DNA of 7,377 nt from CALRBF01 sp041164045 (GTDB taxonomy: Bacteria > Patescibacteriota > Minisyncoccia > SW-4-49-11), in assembly GCA_041164045.1 (NCBI GenBank), contig JBEAQD010000047.1, positions 1-7,377 of the forward strand. Direction: 5' to 3'. This document shows, piece after piece, positions 1 to 5,743 of the stretch. A program made the translations under genes and the position numbers. The first letter of the stretch is position 1; the number at the start of each line of letters is the position of its first letter. Below the pieces are notes generated by a model. The model was given only the letters and a program-made list of their open reading frames with translations. It did no database searches and was not told where the DNA came from.

Positions 1-66
1 AATGGTTGGAACACCCCCGTCACCCTAGATAATGGACAGGTTGTGAACAGATTTGAGAAGGTTTAA
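1..66 (+). CDS. C-terminal tail of an unidentified upstream gene (partial)
   Basis: Frame 1 is open from the first base to a TAA at 64-66 and gives 21 residues ending LDNGQVVNRFEKV. The composition looks like real protein and the stop falls 4 nt before the stop of the convergent yadH-like gene, which is normal tail-to-tail packing. The piece is too short to assign a family, and it could still be a chance open frame. The start lies outside the window. Confidence 0.55.
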   Translation, partial: NGWNTPVTLDNGQVVNRFEKV

Positions 67-70
67 TCCC

Positions 71-841
71 CTAACTCCTCAACCCCACTCCTCGTCTTAG
101 TAAGACTATATCAGTAATGGATAAGACTAATACTAACATTACCAACATAACTACTGAAACCTCAATCGAGACATCAGAGACTCCAAAGAAGCCATATCTA
201 AATCCATTAACCATATATAGAATTGGGTTTGCTTTAGAAATATTTTGCCAGAATTCTGGTAGTGCATTGACTGAATAGAATACTCCTCCAAGATAAGTCA
301 GAGGGGTCAAGACAAATGTCGGGACAATAGCAGTGTGGTCAAATTTTTTAGCAAAAATTGCATTCAATAATCCTCCTAGAGAAAATACCGTCGCTGTCAA
401 AATAGAAAATAACAAAACCGCCCAAATATTCATCACATCTAATTTAGTAAAAGCTAAAGCTACTACCAAGACCAAAACTCCCACACCTAGACCTCTAGCC
501 ACACCTCCTATCACATACCCCCAGACAATCACCCAGTTTGGAGTTGGAGAGACCAATAATTCCTCAATACTTTTGCCAAATTTAGCCCCAAAGAATGACC
601 CCACCACATTCATAAAAGCATTAGTAATAATCGACATCATCACCAAACCAGGTACTATGAATTGCATATAACTAATCCCCTCAATATCTCGAATCTGTGA
701 GCCCACAAATGATCCAAAAATCAAAAAATACAAACTAGTAGTAATCACTGAAGGGAGCAAAGTCTGTGGCCAAATTCTAATAATTCGAATTAGCTCTTTT
801 CTAATAATAGTATACATTGGAGTCAAAACTGGTGCTTTCAT
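71..841 (-). CDS. yadH: YadH-like ABC-2 type exporter permease
   Basis: Membrane subunit of an ABC-2 type exporter, inner membrane, 256 aa. About six hydrophobic segments are visible (roughly residues 27-47, 59-80, 104-130, 139-163, 172-190, 228-247). An amphipathic stretch between the second and third (about 83-103, FFGAKFGKSIEELLVSP) is typical of the ABC-2 coupling region. From memory, E. coli YadH has the same length and nearly the same blocks: SYMQFIVPGL, VPTFVLTPLTYLGGVFYS, NPI.YM..GFRYGF and the C-terminus RRG.GLRS. No alignment was run. The gene follows the ATPase gene with one base between the TAA (845-843) and this ATG (841-839), so the two should be translationally coupled; no Shine-Dalgarno is visible. 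The exported substrate is unknown; YadGH itself has no firmly established substrate, and drug or glycolipid export are only family-level possibilities. Confidence 0.93.
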   Translation of the reverse strand: MKAPVLTPMYTIIRKELIRIIRIWPQTLLPSVITTSLYFLIFGSFVGSQIRDIEGISYMQFIVPGLVMMSIITNAFMNVVGSFFGAKFGKSIEELLVSPTPNWVIVWGYVIGGVARGLGVGVLVLVVALAFTKLDVMNIWAVLLFSILTATVFSLGGLLNAIFAKKFDHTAIVPTFVLTPLTYLGGVFYSVNALPEFWQNISKANPILYMVNGFRYGFFGVSDVSIEVSVVMLVMLVLVLSITDIVLLRRGVGLRS

Positions 842-842
842 A

Positions 843-1751
843 TTATTGTGAAACTTTATTAATAAATACCTCTTCTAATCTGTTCGTCTTATTCCTAATT
901 CCTGTCACTTGCAAACCTTTGCTATGGAGTTCATTGGTAATAGTATATAAATCCTCACCCTGTAATAAATCTGTCTCTAATCTCCCCCCTTCTATAACTC
1001 TGTATCTCTCTGGCAAATTCTTAACAATTCCTACCACATCTAGAACCAAAGTATCTTTTTTTAGCTCAGATAACAACTCCTTCACTGTACCAACTTCTAA
1101 GATATTTCCTTTATTGATAATCCCTACTCTATCGCATAGATTCTCCGCCTCCTCCAGATAATGAGTAGTCAGAATAATAGTGACCCCTTCCTGATTTAGC
1201 TCCCTCACAAATTCCCACATCTCTCGCCTCAAATCTACATCCACTCCCGCAGAGGGCTCATCTAGAATTAGAATCTCGGGCTTATGAATCAGAGCACGGA
1301 CAATCATCAAGCGTCTTTTCATACCACCAGATAATGTCATCGAAACTGTGTCTCTTTTATCCCATAACCCTAATCTCTTGAGTAAAATTTCAGCTCGCTC
1401 TTTAGCCTCACTCGCCGGCATACCATAGAACCCAGCCTGCTGAACTACAATATCCTCCACCTTCTCAAACCAGTTAAAATTAAATTCCTGTGGTACAACC
1501 CCCAGATAAGTCTTAGCTTCTGATGGAGACTTTTCAAAATCTACTCCATTTACCACAATATCACCTGAAGTTTTATTGGCAAGCGTTGTAAGAACATTAA
1601 TAAGAGTAGACTTCCCTGCCCCATTAGGACCCAAAAGCCCAAAAATCTCACCCTTATAAATAGTCAAATTCACTCCATTCAGAGCCTTCACCTTCCCATC
1701 CTTATAGGTTTTATATAAGTTCTTAATCTTCAGAGCAATTTTTTTAGGCAT
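843..1751 (-). CDS. yadG: YadG-like ABC exporter ATP-binding protein
   Basis: Cytoplasmic ATPase subunit that powers the YadH-like permease encoded next. All the nucleotide-binding elements are intact: Walker A GPNGAGKST at residues 41-49, Q-loop Q88 in VVPQEFNFN, signature LSGGMKRR at 140-147, Walker B LILDEP at 161-166 with catalytic E165, D-loop around GVD 169-171, and H-loop H197 in TTHYLEEAE. The tail after about residue 220 (ending NK.NRLEEVFI) also resembles E. coli YadG as I remember it. The length of 302 aa is near the roughly 308 aa of YadG. The ATG at 1751-1749 was chosen because the domain starts directly after it and an extended -10 box lies about 30 nt upstream. First gene of a two-gene operon. 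Confidence 0.95.
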   Translation of the reverse strand: MPKKIALKIKNLYKTYKDGKVKALNGVNLTIYKGEIFGLLGPNGAGKSTLINVLTTLANKTSGDIVVNGVDFEKSPSEAKTYLGVVPQEFNFNWFEKVEDIVVQQAGFYGMPASEAKERAEILLKRLGLWDKRDTVSMTLSGGMKRRLMIVRALIHKPEILILDEPSAGVDVDLRREMWEFVRELNQEGVTIILTTHYLEEAENLCDRVGIINKGNILEVGTVKELLSELKKDTLVLDVVGIVKNLPERYRVIEGGRLETDLLQGEDLYTITNELHSKGLQVTGIRNKTNRLEEVFINKVSQ

Positions 1752-1780
1752 AAATACAAAATTTATAATTTATATTATAT

Positions 1781-1789
1781 ATTATACCA
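1781..1789 (-). promoter_or_regulatory. Extended -10 promoter for the yadGH-like operon
   Basis: Read on the - strand this is TGG followed by TATAAT (TATAAT at 1786-1781), an extended -10 element. The -35 position with a 17-bp spacer (1809-1804) reads TTAGTT, a weak match. The expected start near 1774 leaves a leader of about 22 nt before the yadG-like ATG. Confidence 0.6.
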
Positions 1790-1830
1790 CATAAACACAT
1801 TAAAACTAAGTTCTTGTTTGTCACTAAAAC

Positions 1831-1859
1831 TTGACAACATCTTAATTTTATGTTATGAA
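1831..1859 (+). promoter_or_regulatory. Sigma70-type promoter for the 178-aa gene
   Basis: A perfect -35 hexamer TTGACA (1831-1836) is followed by a 17-bp spacer and TATGAA (1854-1859), preceded by an extended -10 TGT (1851-1853). A start near 1866 leaves a leader of about 22 nt. A short inverted repeat, TTGTCA at 1818-1823 and TGACAA at 1832-1837, overlaps the -35 and could be an operator; this last point is weak. Confidence 0.7.
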
Positions 1860-1879
1860 TTAATTTGCCCTTTCACAAT

Positions 1880-1886
1880 GGAGAAG
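1880..1886 (+). promoter_or_regulatory. Ribosome binding site of the 178-aa gene
   Basis: GGAGAAG lies just before the ATG at 1888, with GGAG ending 4 nt upstream of it. It supports this start and is one of the few Shine-Dalgarno-like sites in the window. Confidence 0.5.
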
Positions 1887-1887
1887 T

Positions 1888-2424
1888 ATGAAACTGCGTA
1901 AACACGATCAGTCCATCAACGGTGGGAAACTTTCGCCATTGATGGTTGTGAAACTTTATAATGCTTCAGAGCATGAATTGCAGATGGTAATTTCTGACCT
2001 ACGAGACACCAACTATTACCCAGAGTATTGTCTAATGATTGGTGACTATAATGCAAAACTAAAGGTTGTTGAGTTAATCAAGGATATGTATCACATACAG
2101 TGGATTGGTGATCACTATTGTATTGCAACATACAAATCACCTCGCACTTACTATATTCCAAAGGCATCAGTTAAAATATCAGATCTCTGCTTTATATTAG
2201 AGCTAAGGGAAAACAGAGTTTTATGTACCCCCCATCCAGACATTCTGCAAGCCTATAATGATGTGGAAAGAGACATAACTCTTATACTAGAGCCTTGGTT
2301 TGATGTTATAGCTGACCCAGAGTTAGAGGTTAAAGTGGACTATGAAAACAGAGATATATGTGTAATCTACACTCCATTTCATCAGCTTGAACTACTGCAA
2401 TACTGTTTGGGAAATTCAGAATGA
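1888..2424 (+). CDS. Uncharacterised 178-aa protein, paralog A of a new domain family
   Basis: I do not recognise this family. The protein has no signal peptide or membrane segment, so it is probably cytoplasmic, and it contains six cysteines (48, 78, 101, 113, 158, 173). Residues about 25-116 align by eye with residues about 16-112 of the next gene product: P45.YCL, then W72-I-x-D75, Y77-C78, A80, K83, Y88-Y89 and K92-A-S-[VI]-K96, followed by a weaker C..IL....N..L..P block (101-115). After that the two proteins diverge. The start at ATG 1888 is supported by a consensus promoter and GGAGAAG upstream. The gene is monocistronic, with a strong terminator beginning 12 nt after its TGA stop. The mix of alternating hydrophobic strands and helices suggests a small alpha/beta domain, but no catalytic motif is evident. 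Confidence 0.85.
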   Translation: MKLRKHDQSINGGKLSPLMVVKLYNASEHELQMVISDLRDTNYYPEYCLMIGDYNAKLKVVELIKDMYHIQWIGDHYCIATYKSPRTYYIPKASVKISDLCFILELRENRVLCTPHPDILQAYNDVERDITLILEPWFDVIADPELEVKVDYENRDICVIYTPFHQLELLQYCLGNSE

Positions 2425-2436
2425 GCAAACCTACCC

Positions 2437-2475
2437 AAATCCCACCCAGAACTTTCTGAGTGGGATTTTTATTTT
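2437..2475 (+). terminator. Intrinsic terminator after the 178-aa gene
   Basis: The left arm 2437-2445 (AAATCCCAC) pairs perfectly with 2460-2468 (GTGGGATTT). After one C/A mismatch the stem continues with four more pairs (2447-2450 with 2455-2458) and a 4-nt loop. The hairpin runs into a T-rich tract (2466-2475). It begins 12 nt after the stop codon. Confidence 0.88.
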
Positions 2476-2478
2476 ATA

Positions 2479-2506
2479 TTCAAGATATTAGATTCTATGC
2501 TATAAT
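2479..2506 (+). promoter_or_regulatory. Extended -10 promoter for the 256-aa gene
   Basis: A perfect TATAAT (2501-2506) is preceded by TGC (2498-2500), an extended -10. The -35 region holds only a partial match (TTCAAG at 2479-2484, 16-bp spacer). A start near 2513 gives a leader of about 20 nt before the ATG at 2534. Confidence 0.65.
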
Positions 2507-2533
2507 CAAAATATCCAATTGTTCTTTTACAAA

Positions 2534-3304
2534 ATGAGTACCTCCTTATCCCCAGAATACTTTAGTTTGTTAATTCTTGACCCAAATAAACTTCCAAAAA
2601 ATCAAAATGTTAAAGAAATTTTTGACCAAAAAGGACCTCCAGTTTACTGTTTATTTGTAAACACAAAGCCCTTTGATAAAAAAATAATAGATATAGAGGA
2701 GCAATATGAACTCAAATGGATATGTGACGGGCAGTATTGTCTAGCAAGTCTCAAAACAACTACCTATTACCACATATCAAAAGCCAGCATAAAAGCATTT
2801 AAACCGACCCCCACTATATATGGAGCCCACATATGTATTCTTGGTACTAATATTCTTTATGTTCCTTTTGACCAATGTACAAAGCAAGAAATACAAACTA
2901 TGTTATATAGAGCAGACAAACTATACTCTGATAAATGTAATATTCATCTAATCTGTACTCAATCAAACCAAAATATAAAGCAAATAAAAAAGCTAATAGG
3001 ATGGGAATATCACAAATTAGACCTACAAGAATTTTGTTTAAGATATAAAATAAATTTCAATATATTAGTAAATAGAAGATTTATAGCACAACACGACAAA
3101 ATACCCGAAATAGATTTAGACATATTGACACAAGAATGGAGTAATCCCAATTTAAATCTAGACAAAAGAAAACACAAAACTTATAGAGACCGAGATAATG
3201 ATATAAACTACGGACTATTGATATACATAGCTGATTGGAGACTCAATCATCTCAAAAAGTGTCTAGAAGCAAAAGCTTCAAACAACACATCAAAGACCCC
3301 ATAA
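2534..3304 (+). CDS. Uncharacterised 256-aa protein, paralog B of a new domain family
   Basis: I do not recognise this family. Residues about 16-112 repeat the pattern of the preceding gene product: P36-V-Y-C-L40, W62-I-x-D65, Y68-C69-L-A71, K74, Y78-Y79, K83-A-S-I-K87, then C101-I-L...N106-I-L..P111. It then carries a longer, different C-terminal part (about 113-256) rich in lysine and aspartate, with a strongly charged stretch near 207-224. It has nine cysteines and no membrane segment. The frame is open from a TTG at 2519, but I chose ATG 2534: the TTG would lie only a few bases after the predicted transcription start, and the extra five residues have no counterpart in the paralog. Single-gene unit: its own extended -10 promoter upstream, and its stop codon sits in the arm of its terminator. 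Confidence 0.85.
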   Translation: MSTSLSPEYFSLLILDPNKLPKNQNVKEIFDQKGPPVYCLFVNTKPFDKKIIDIEEQYELKWICDGQYCLASLKTTTYYHISKASIKAFKPTPTIYGAHICILGTNILYVPFDQCTKQEIQTMLYRADKLYSDKCNIHLICTQSNQNIKQIKKLIGWEYHKLDLQEFCLRYKINFNILVNRRFIAQHDKIPEIDLDILTQEWSNPNLNLDKRKHKTYRDRDNDINYGLLIYIADWRLNHLKKCLEAKASNNTSKTP

Positions 3305-3333
3305 GCCGTACGATTGATTCGTATGGCTTTTTT
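3303..3333 (+). terminator. Intrinsic terminator overlapping the stop of the 256-aa gene
   Basis: The left arm 3303-3313 (AAGCCGTACGA) pairs with 3319-3329 (TCGTATGGCTT) through one G-T wobble and a 5-nt loop, followed by a run of six T (3328-3333). The last two bases of the TAA stop (3302-3304) form the foot of the stem. Confidence 0.88.
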
Positions 3334-3369
3334 CTTCACCCAAATCCTCCATATTTATGACACTATACA

Positions 3370-3398
3370 TTGACAAAATTTTATTTTTATGGTATAAT
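3370..3398 (+). promoter_or_regulatory. Perfect consensus sigma70 promoter for the 59-aa gene
   Basis: TTGACA (3370-3375), a spacer of exactly 17 bp, and TATAAT (3393-3398) with extended -10 TGG (3390-3392). All 12 hexamer bases match consensus, the best match in the window. The expected start near 3405 leaves a leader of about 19 nt. Confidence 0.85.
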
Positions 3399-3423
3399 TA
3401 TAATTGAAAATAGACATAAATCA

Positions 3424-3603
3424 ATGTCTCATCAACTTTCCTTTGAGGTTTCCCATACACATGGTCAGCCCCTCGGAAGAAAAGAAAATCTTCCATTTTC
3501 AATAAAAAAGCCTACCCTAGGTAAAGGAGAAATCCACGTCCAAGTTATCCCACCCCAGGGTGAGATTGTCTGGACAACAGGGAAATACATATCACCCCGC
3601 TAA
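3424..3603 (+). CDS. Uncharacterised 59-aa protein behind a consensus promoter
   Basis: I do not recognise this protein. It starts MSHQLSFEVSHTHGQPLG and ends VWTTGKYISPR; it is basic, has no cysteine, signal peptide or membrane segment, and the alternating pattern GEIHVQVIPPQGEIVWTTGKY suggests beta strands. The frame is open from TTG 3370, but that TTG is the -35 hexamer itself, upstream of any transcript, so ATG 3424 is the start. No clear Shine-Dalgarno precedes it. Its TAA stop (3601-3603) lies in the terminator hairpin, so promoter, gene and terminator fit in about 250 bp. The stop region overlaps the convergent membrane-protein gene by 12 nt. Codons are mixed and protein-like, so I prefer a real small protein to a noncoding RNA, though a structured RNA cannot be excluded. 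Confidence 0.68.
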   Translation: MSHQLSFEVSHTHGQPLGRKENLPFSIKKPTLGKGEIHVQVIPPQGEIVWTTGKYISPR

Positions 3604-4935
3604 ACAGCGGGGTTTTTTCTTTGGGATAAAAAACACACCCCAACTACCTATTGTATACACAATCCAGATAATCCAAAATACTATCAAAGTATGTCTAAAT
3701 ATAATCCATGGCTGATATGATAATGTAACCGTAATTTCTTCAGGAATATCCTTATCTCCAAAAGATATAAGCCATAAATTCGTATCATAATTAAGCTCAG
3801 TATGCACAACATTATCTAACTCCTCAGATATATCCAGAGTCCAATTCTTAGAAAATGGAGTATGCTGAGCTATTGCTAAAGTATTATTTGACTGCATATC
3901 AATTATTCCTTTTGTGAAAGAAATACCTCTCTCAATATTTATAATATTTGGTTGTGCTTTATCAGATTTACTCGGATCAAGAGTAATATCAAAGATATCT
4001 ACATATCCTCCATATCTAACCCCAAATTCTTCGCTAAATTTCGTCCGAAAATCTCCGCGAGCAGTTATAGTAAGAGTATAAACTCTATCTTTTTTAAATA
4101 AAATATCAGGATTTTGGAATCTTATCGGCTCCCGAATACATTCTGCATCCTCATTCTCATCTACATTTTCACAATCCAAAGAAGAGGAATTCCCCTCCCA
4201 TAGTACACGACTCTTATCATCAGTTAATACATAGTCAAATTGCCCTCCTAAAGCCGTACTATATGCTCCAAAAGTAACACCCTGCAAACTTGAATGATTA
4301 GGTATTATCTGAACTTGTAATCTATTATCTGGATAAAAAGCAAGCTCTGTACTAAATCCACTATCCTGAATATTCCAGTTTTTTTGTTCTTTTACTTCTA
4401 ATGAATATGCCTGTAATGGAAATGCTAATCTTTGTAATGATTCTTCATCATCACTATACCATTGTGTTGCAACATAAAAGTCCTCTATTTTTTGTTTTCC
4501 TAAAGCATCAAGTTTTTTACTATCCTTAATGGTATCGTAATATACTTGATAAGGAATAGTCAGAATATCAGGGACTTGACTAATATACTGAGCATAATCC
4601 TTACTAAAATATACCTGAGGGCTCCCCACAATATATATAATATGAGCGGCAAGTATTATACATAAGCCAATAATGCTGATAATCCATTCCCATTGTATAT
4701 CAGCCCATATATCTTTCCCTGATTTTATCAGTACAGCCGACTGTTTACTCTTGATAGACTTTCCTCTTTGAGATATCTCGGTATATATCAACCCAAACCC
4801 AAAAAGAGCGATCAATATCACCAAGAATTCATCATAATATCTTACCTGCTCTATGGCGAAAATTTGCGACACCAAAATTAGTACAAGATATACTAACTGC
4901 AAACTTACCCATATCCAAAAGATACTTTTTTTCAT
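3592..4935 (-). CDS. Membrane protein with large external domain, unknown function
   Basis: 447 aa, family not recognised. Four hydrophobic segments are visible: about 5-27, 34-51, 84-103 and 410-436. The linker 52-83 is lysine/arginine-rich (RGKSIKSK) and the C-terminus is KKKPR, so by the positive-inside rule both ends and this linker are cytoplasmic and residues about 104-409 face outward. That external part is rich in short beta-like strands and contains only two cysteines (C255 and C266), flanking an acidic loop, which could form a disulfide. No enzyme motif is evident. ATG 4935-4933 was chosen because TM1 follows directly; no Shine-Dalgarno is seen. The last residues (about KKPRCLAG) are encoded by the opposite-strand terminator hairpin. 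The gene is divergent from the glycan operon and shares its promoter palindrome, so a role in surface glycan assembly or envelope biology is possible but only inferred. Confidence 0.85.
   Translation of the reverse strand: MKKSIFWIWVSLQLVYLVLILVSQIFAIEQVRYYDEFLVILIALFGFGLIYTEISQRGKSIKSKQSAVLIKSGKDIWADIQWEWIISIIGLCIILAAHIIYIVGSPQVYFSKDYAQYISQVPDILTIPYQVYYDTIKDSKKLDALGKQKIEDFYVATQWYSDDEESLQRLAFPLQAYSLEVKEQKNWNIQDSGFSTELAFYPDNRLQVQIIPNHSSLQGVTFGAYSTALGGQFDYVLTDDKSRVLWEGNSSSLDCENVDENEDAECIREPIRFQNPDILFKKDRVYTLTITARGDFRTKFSEEFGVRYGGYVDIFDITLDPSKSDKAQPNIINIERGISFTKGIIDMQSNNTLAIAQHTPFSKNWTLDISEELDNVVHTELNYDTNLWLISFGDKDIPEEITVTLSYQPWIIFRHTLIVFWIIWIVYTIGSWGVFFIPKKKPRCLAG
3595..3618 (+). terminator. 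Strong GC-rich intrinsic terminator of the 59-aa gene
   Basis: CCCCGCT (3595-3601) pairs perfectly with AGCGGGG (3606-3612) across an AAAC loop, followed by six T (3613-3618). The same bases read on the - strand encode the last residues of the convergent membrane protein. In the - direction the hairpin is not followed by a T run, so it should terminate only + strand transcripts well. Confidence 0.92.
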
Positions 4936-4956
4936 AAGGACATGTTTTTATAGATA

Positions 4957-4986
4957 ATATGGTATAATAAATTTATTATACCATAT
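4957..4986. promoter_or_regulatory. Palindromic divergent promoter with two face-to-face -10 boxes
   Basis: A perfect 30-bp palindrome with half site ATATGGTATAATAAA, centred between 4971 and 4972. Each half carries an extended -10 element, TGGTATAAT: TATAAT at 4963-4968 on the + strand and at 4980-4975 on the - strand. Neither has a convincing -35 hexamer at the usual spacing. Starts are expected near 4975 (+) and 4968 (-), each inside the opposing -10 box. The start codons at 5008 (+) and 4935 (-) are both 36.5 bp from the centre. The palindrome may also be a repressor operator; the promoter reading rests on the -10 matches only. Confidence 0.75.
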
Positions 4987-5007
4987 ATTATTTAATACCG
5001 TTATTTT

Positions 5008-5736
5008 ATGTTAAAAAAAATTGCTGAAAAAATTATTCCTCACTATATAAGAAAAAATATATTTAGTGCAAAATCTTGGTTATATTATTATATTCATAAA
5101 AAATCATTCCCCAATATTATTATTCGACCCAAAACCTCTGATATATTTATGTTTCGTCAGGTATTTATCAGAAAAGACTATCTCTTCCCTGAATTACCTA
5201 AGAATTTCAACAATTCTCTCAGAATAATTGATTGTGGAGCTAATGTTGGATATGCCTCAATATGGCTTGCAAAAGAATACCCAAACTCATCAATTGTTGC
5301 AATTGAACCAGAGGAATACAATTATCAAACATTACTACAAAATATCAATTCTTTCCCTCAGATAACTCCTTTACAGAATGGGGTTTGGATAAAAAAATCA
5401 CCTTTAAAGATTATAGATAAAGGATTTGGTGAAAGTGGGTTTATGATTGAAGAAGTGGCATCAAAACAAGAAGCGGATGTCGAGGGTATATCTATATCTG
5501 ATATTATGAATATGAAAAAATGGGATCAGATTGATATTATTAAAATGGATATTGAAGGAACAGAAAAAATTATTTTACAAAACCCTATTCCTTGGATGAA
5601 AAAATGCAAATTACTTATTATTGAACTTCATGAAGAAATGATGCCTGGTGTTACTGAGTTATTTCATAAAAAATTTCCAGAAAATAGATATAATATTAGA
5701 TTTCAAGGAGAAAATTTCATTATATCTCATAAATAG
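5008..5736 (+). CDS. FkbM family SAM-dependent methyltransferase
   Basis: A class I methyltransferase of the FkbM type, 242 aa, which usually O-methylates sugars or other small molecules. SAM-binding motif I reads IIDCGANVGY at 73-82 (family form D.GAN.G), the acidic residue binding the SAM ribose is probably E100 in VAIEP, and the FkbM block IIKMDIEGTE lies at 177-186, followed by LLIIELHEE at 202-210. Residues 1-70 are a basic, aromatic-rich N-terminal extension. The ATG at 5008 lies about 33 nt after the predicted transcription start and has no Shine-Dalgarno. First gene of the glycan operon; the flippase and glycosyltransferase that follow make surface-polysaccharide sugar methylation the likely job. 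The exact acceptor cannot be told from sequence. Confidence 0.9.
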   Translation: MLKKIAEKIIPHYIRKNIFSAKSWLYYYIHKKSFPNIIIRPKTSDIFMFRQVFIRKDYLFPELPKNFNNSLRIIDCGANVGYASIWLAKEYPNSSIVAIEPEEYNYQTLLQNINSFPQITPLQNGVWIKKSPLKIIDKGFGESGFMIEEVASKQEADVEGISISDIMNMKKWDQIDIIKMDIEGTEKIILQNPIPWMKKCKLLIIELHEEMMPGVTELFHKKFPENRYNIRFQGENFIISHK

Positions 5737-5743
5737 AGATTGT

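Noticed and set aside
333..671. 112-codon open frame on + strand inside the yadH-like gene
   Set aside because: It lies wholly opposite a gene with clear family identity, its product is low-complexity (threonine, lysine, proline), and it has no promoter or start signal.
817..1161. 114-codon open frame on + strand opposite the ATPase gene
   Set aside because: Antisense to a well-conserved ABC ATPase; its serine/leucine-rich product is typical of a shadow frame.
2422..2424. TGA read as glycine (Gracilibacteria/Absconditabacteria code)
   Set aside because: The TGA is followed within 12 nt by a strong terminator, the recognised genes contain no in-frame TGA, and conserved glycines use GGN codons.
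1888..3304. Toxin-antitoxin or two-component operon made of the two paralogs
   Set aside because: Each gene has its own promoter and terminator, both are larger than typical antitoxins, and they share a domain rather than being complementary partners.
5648..5743. Upstream GTG start for the flippase
   Set aside because: It would overlap the methyltransferase by 89 nt and add 32 residues not expected in the family; ATG 5744 gives a normal N-terminus.
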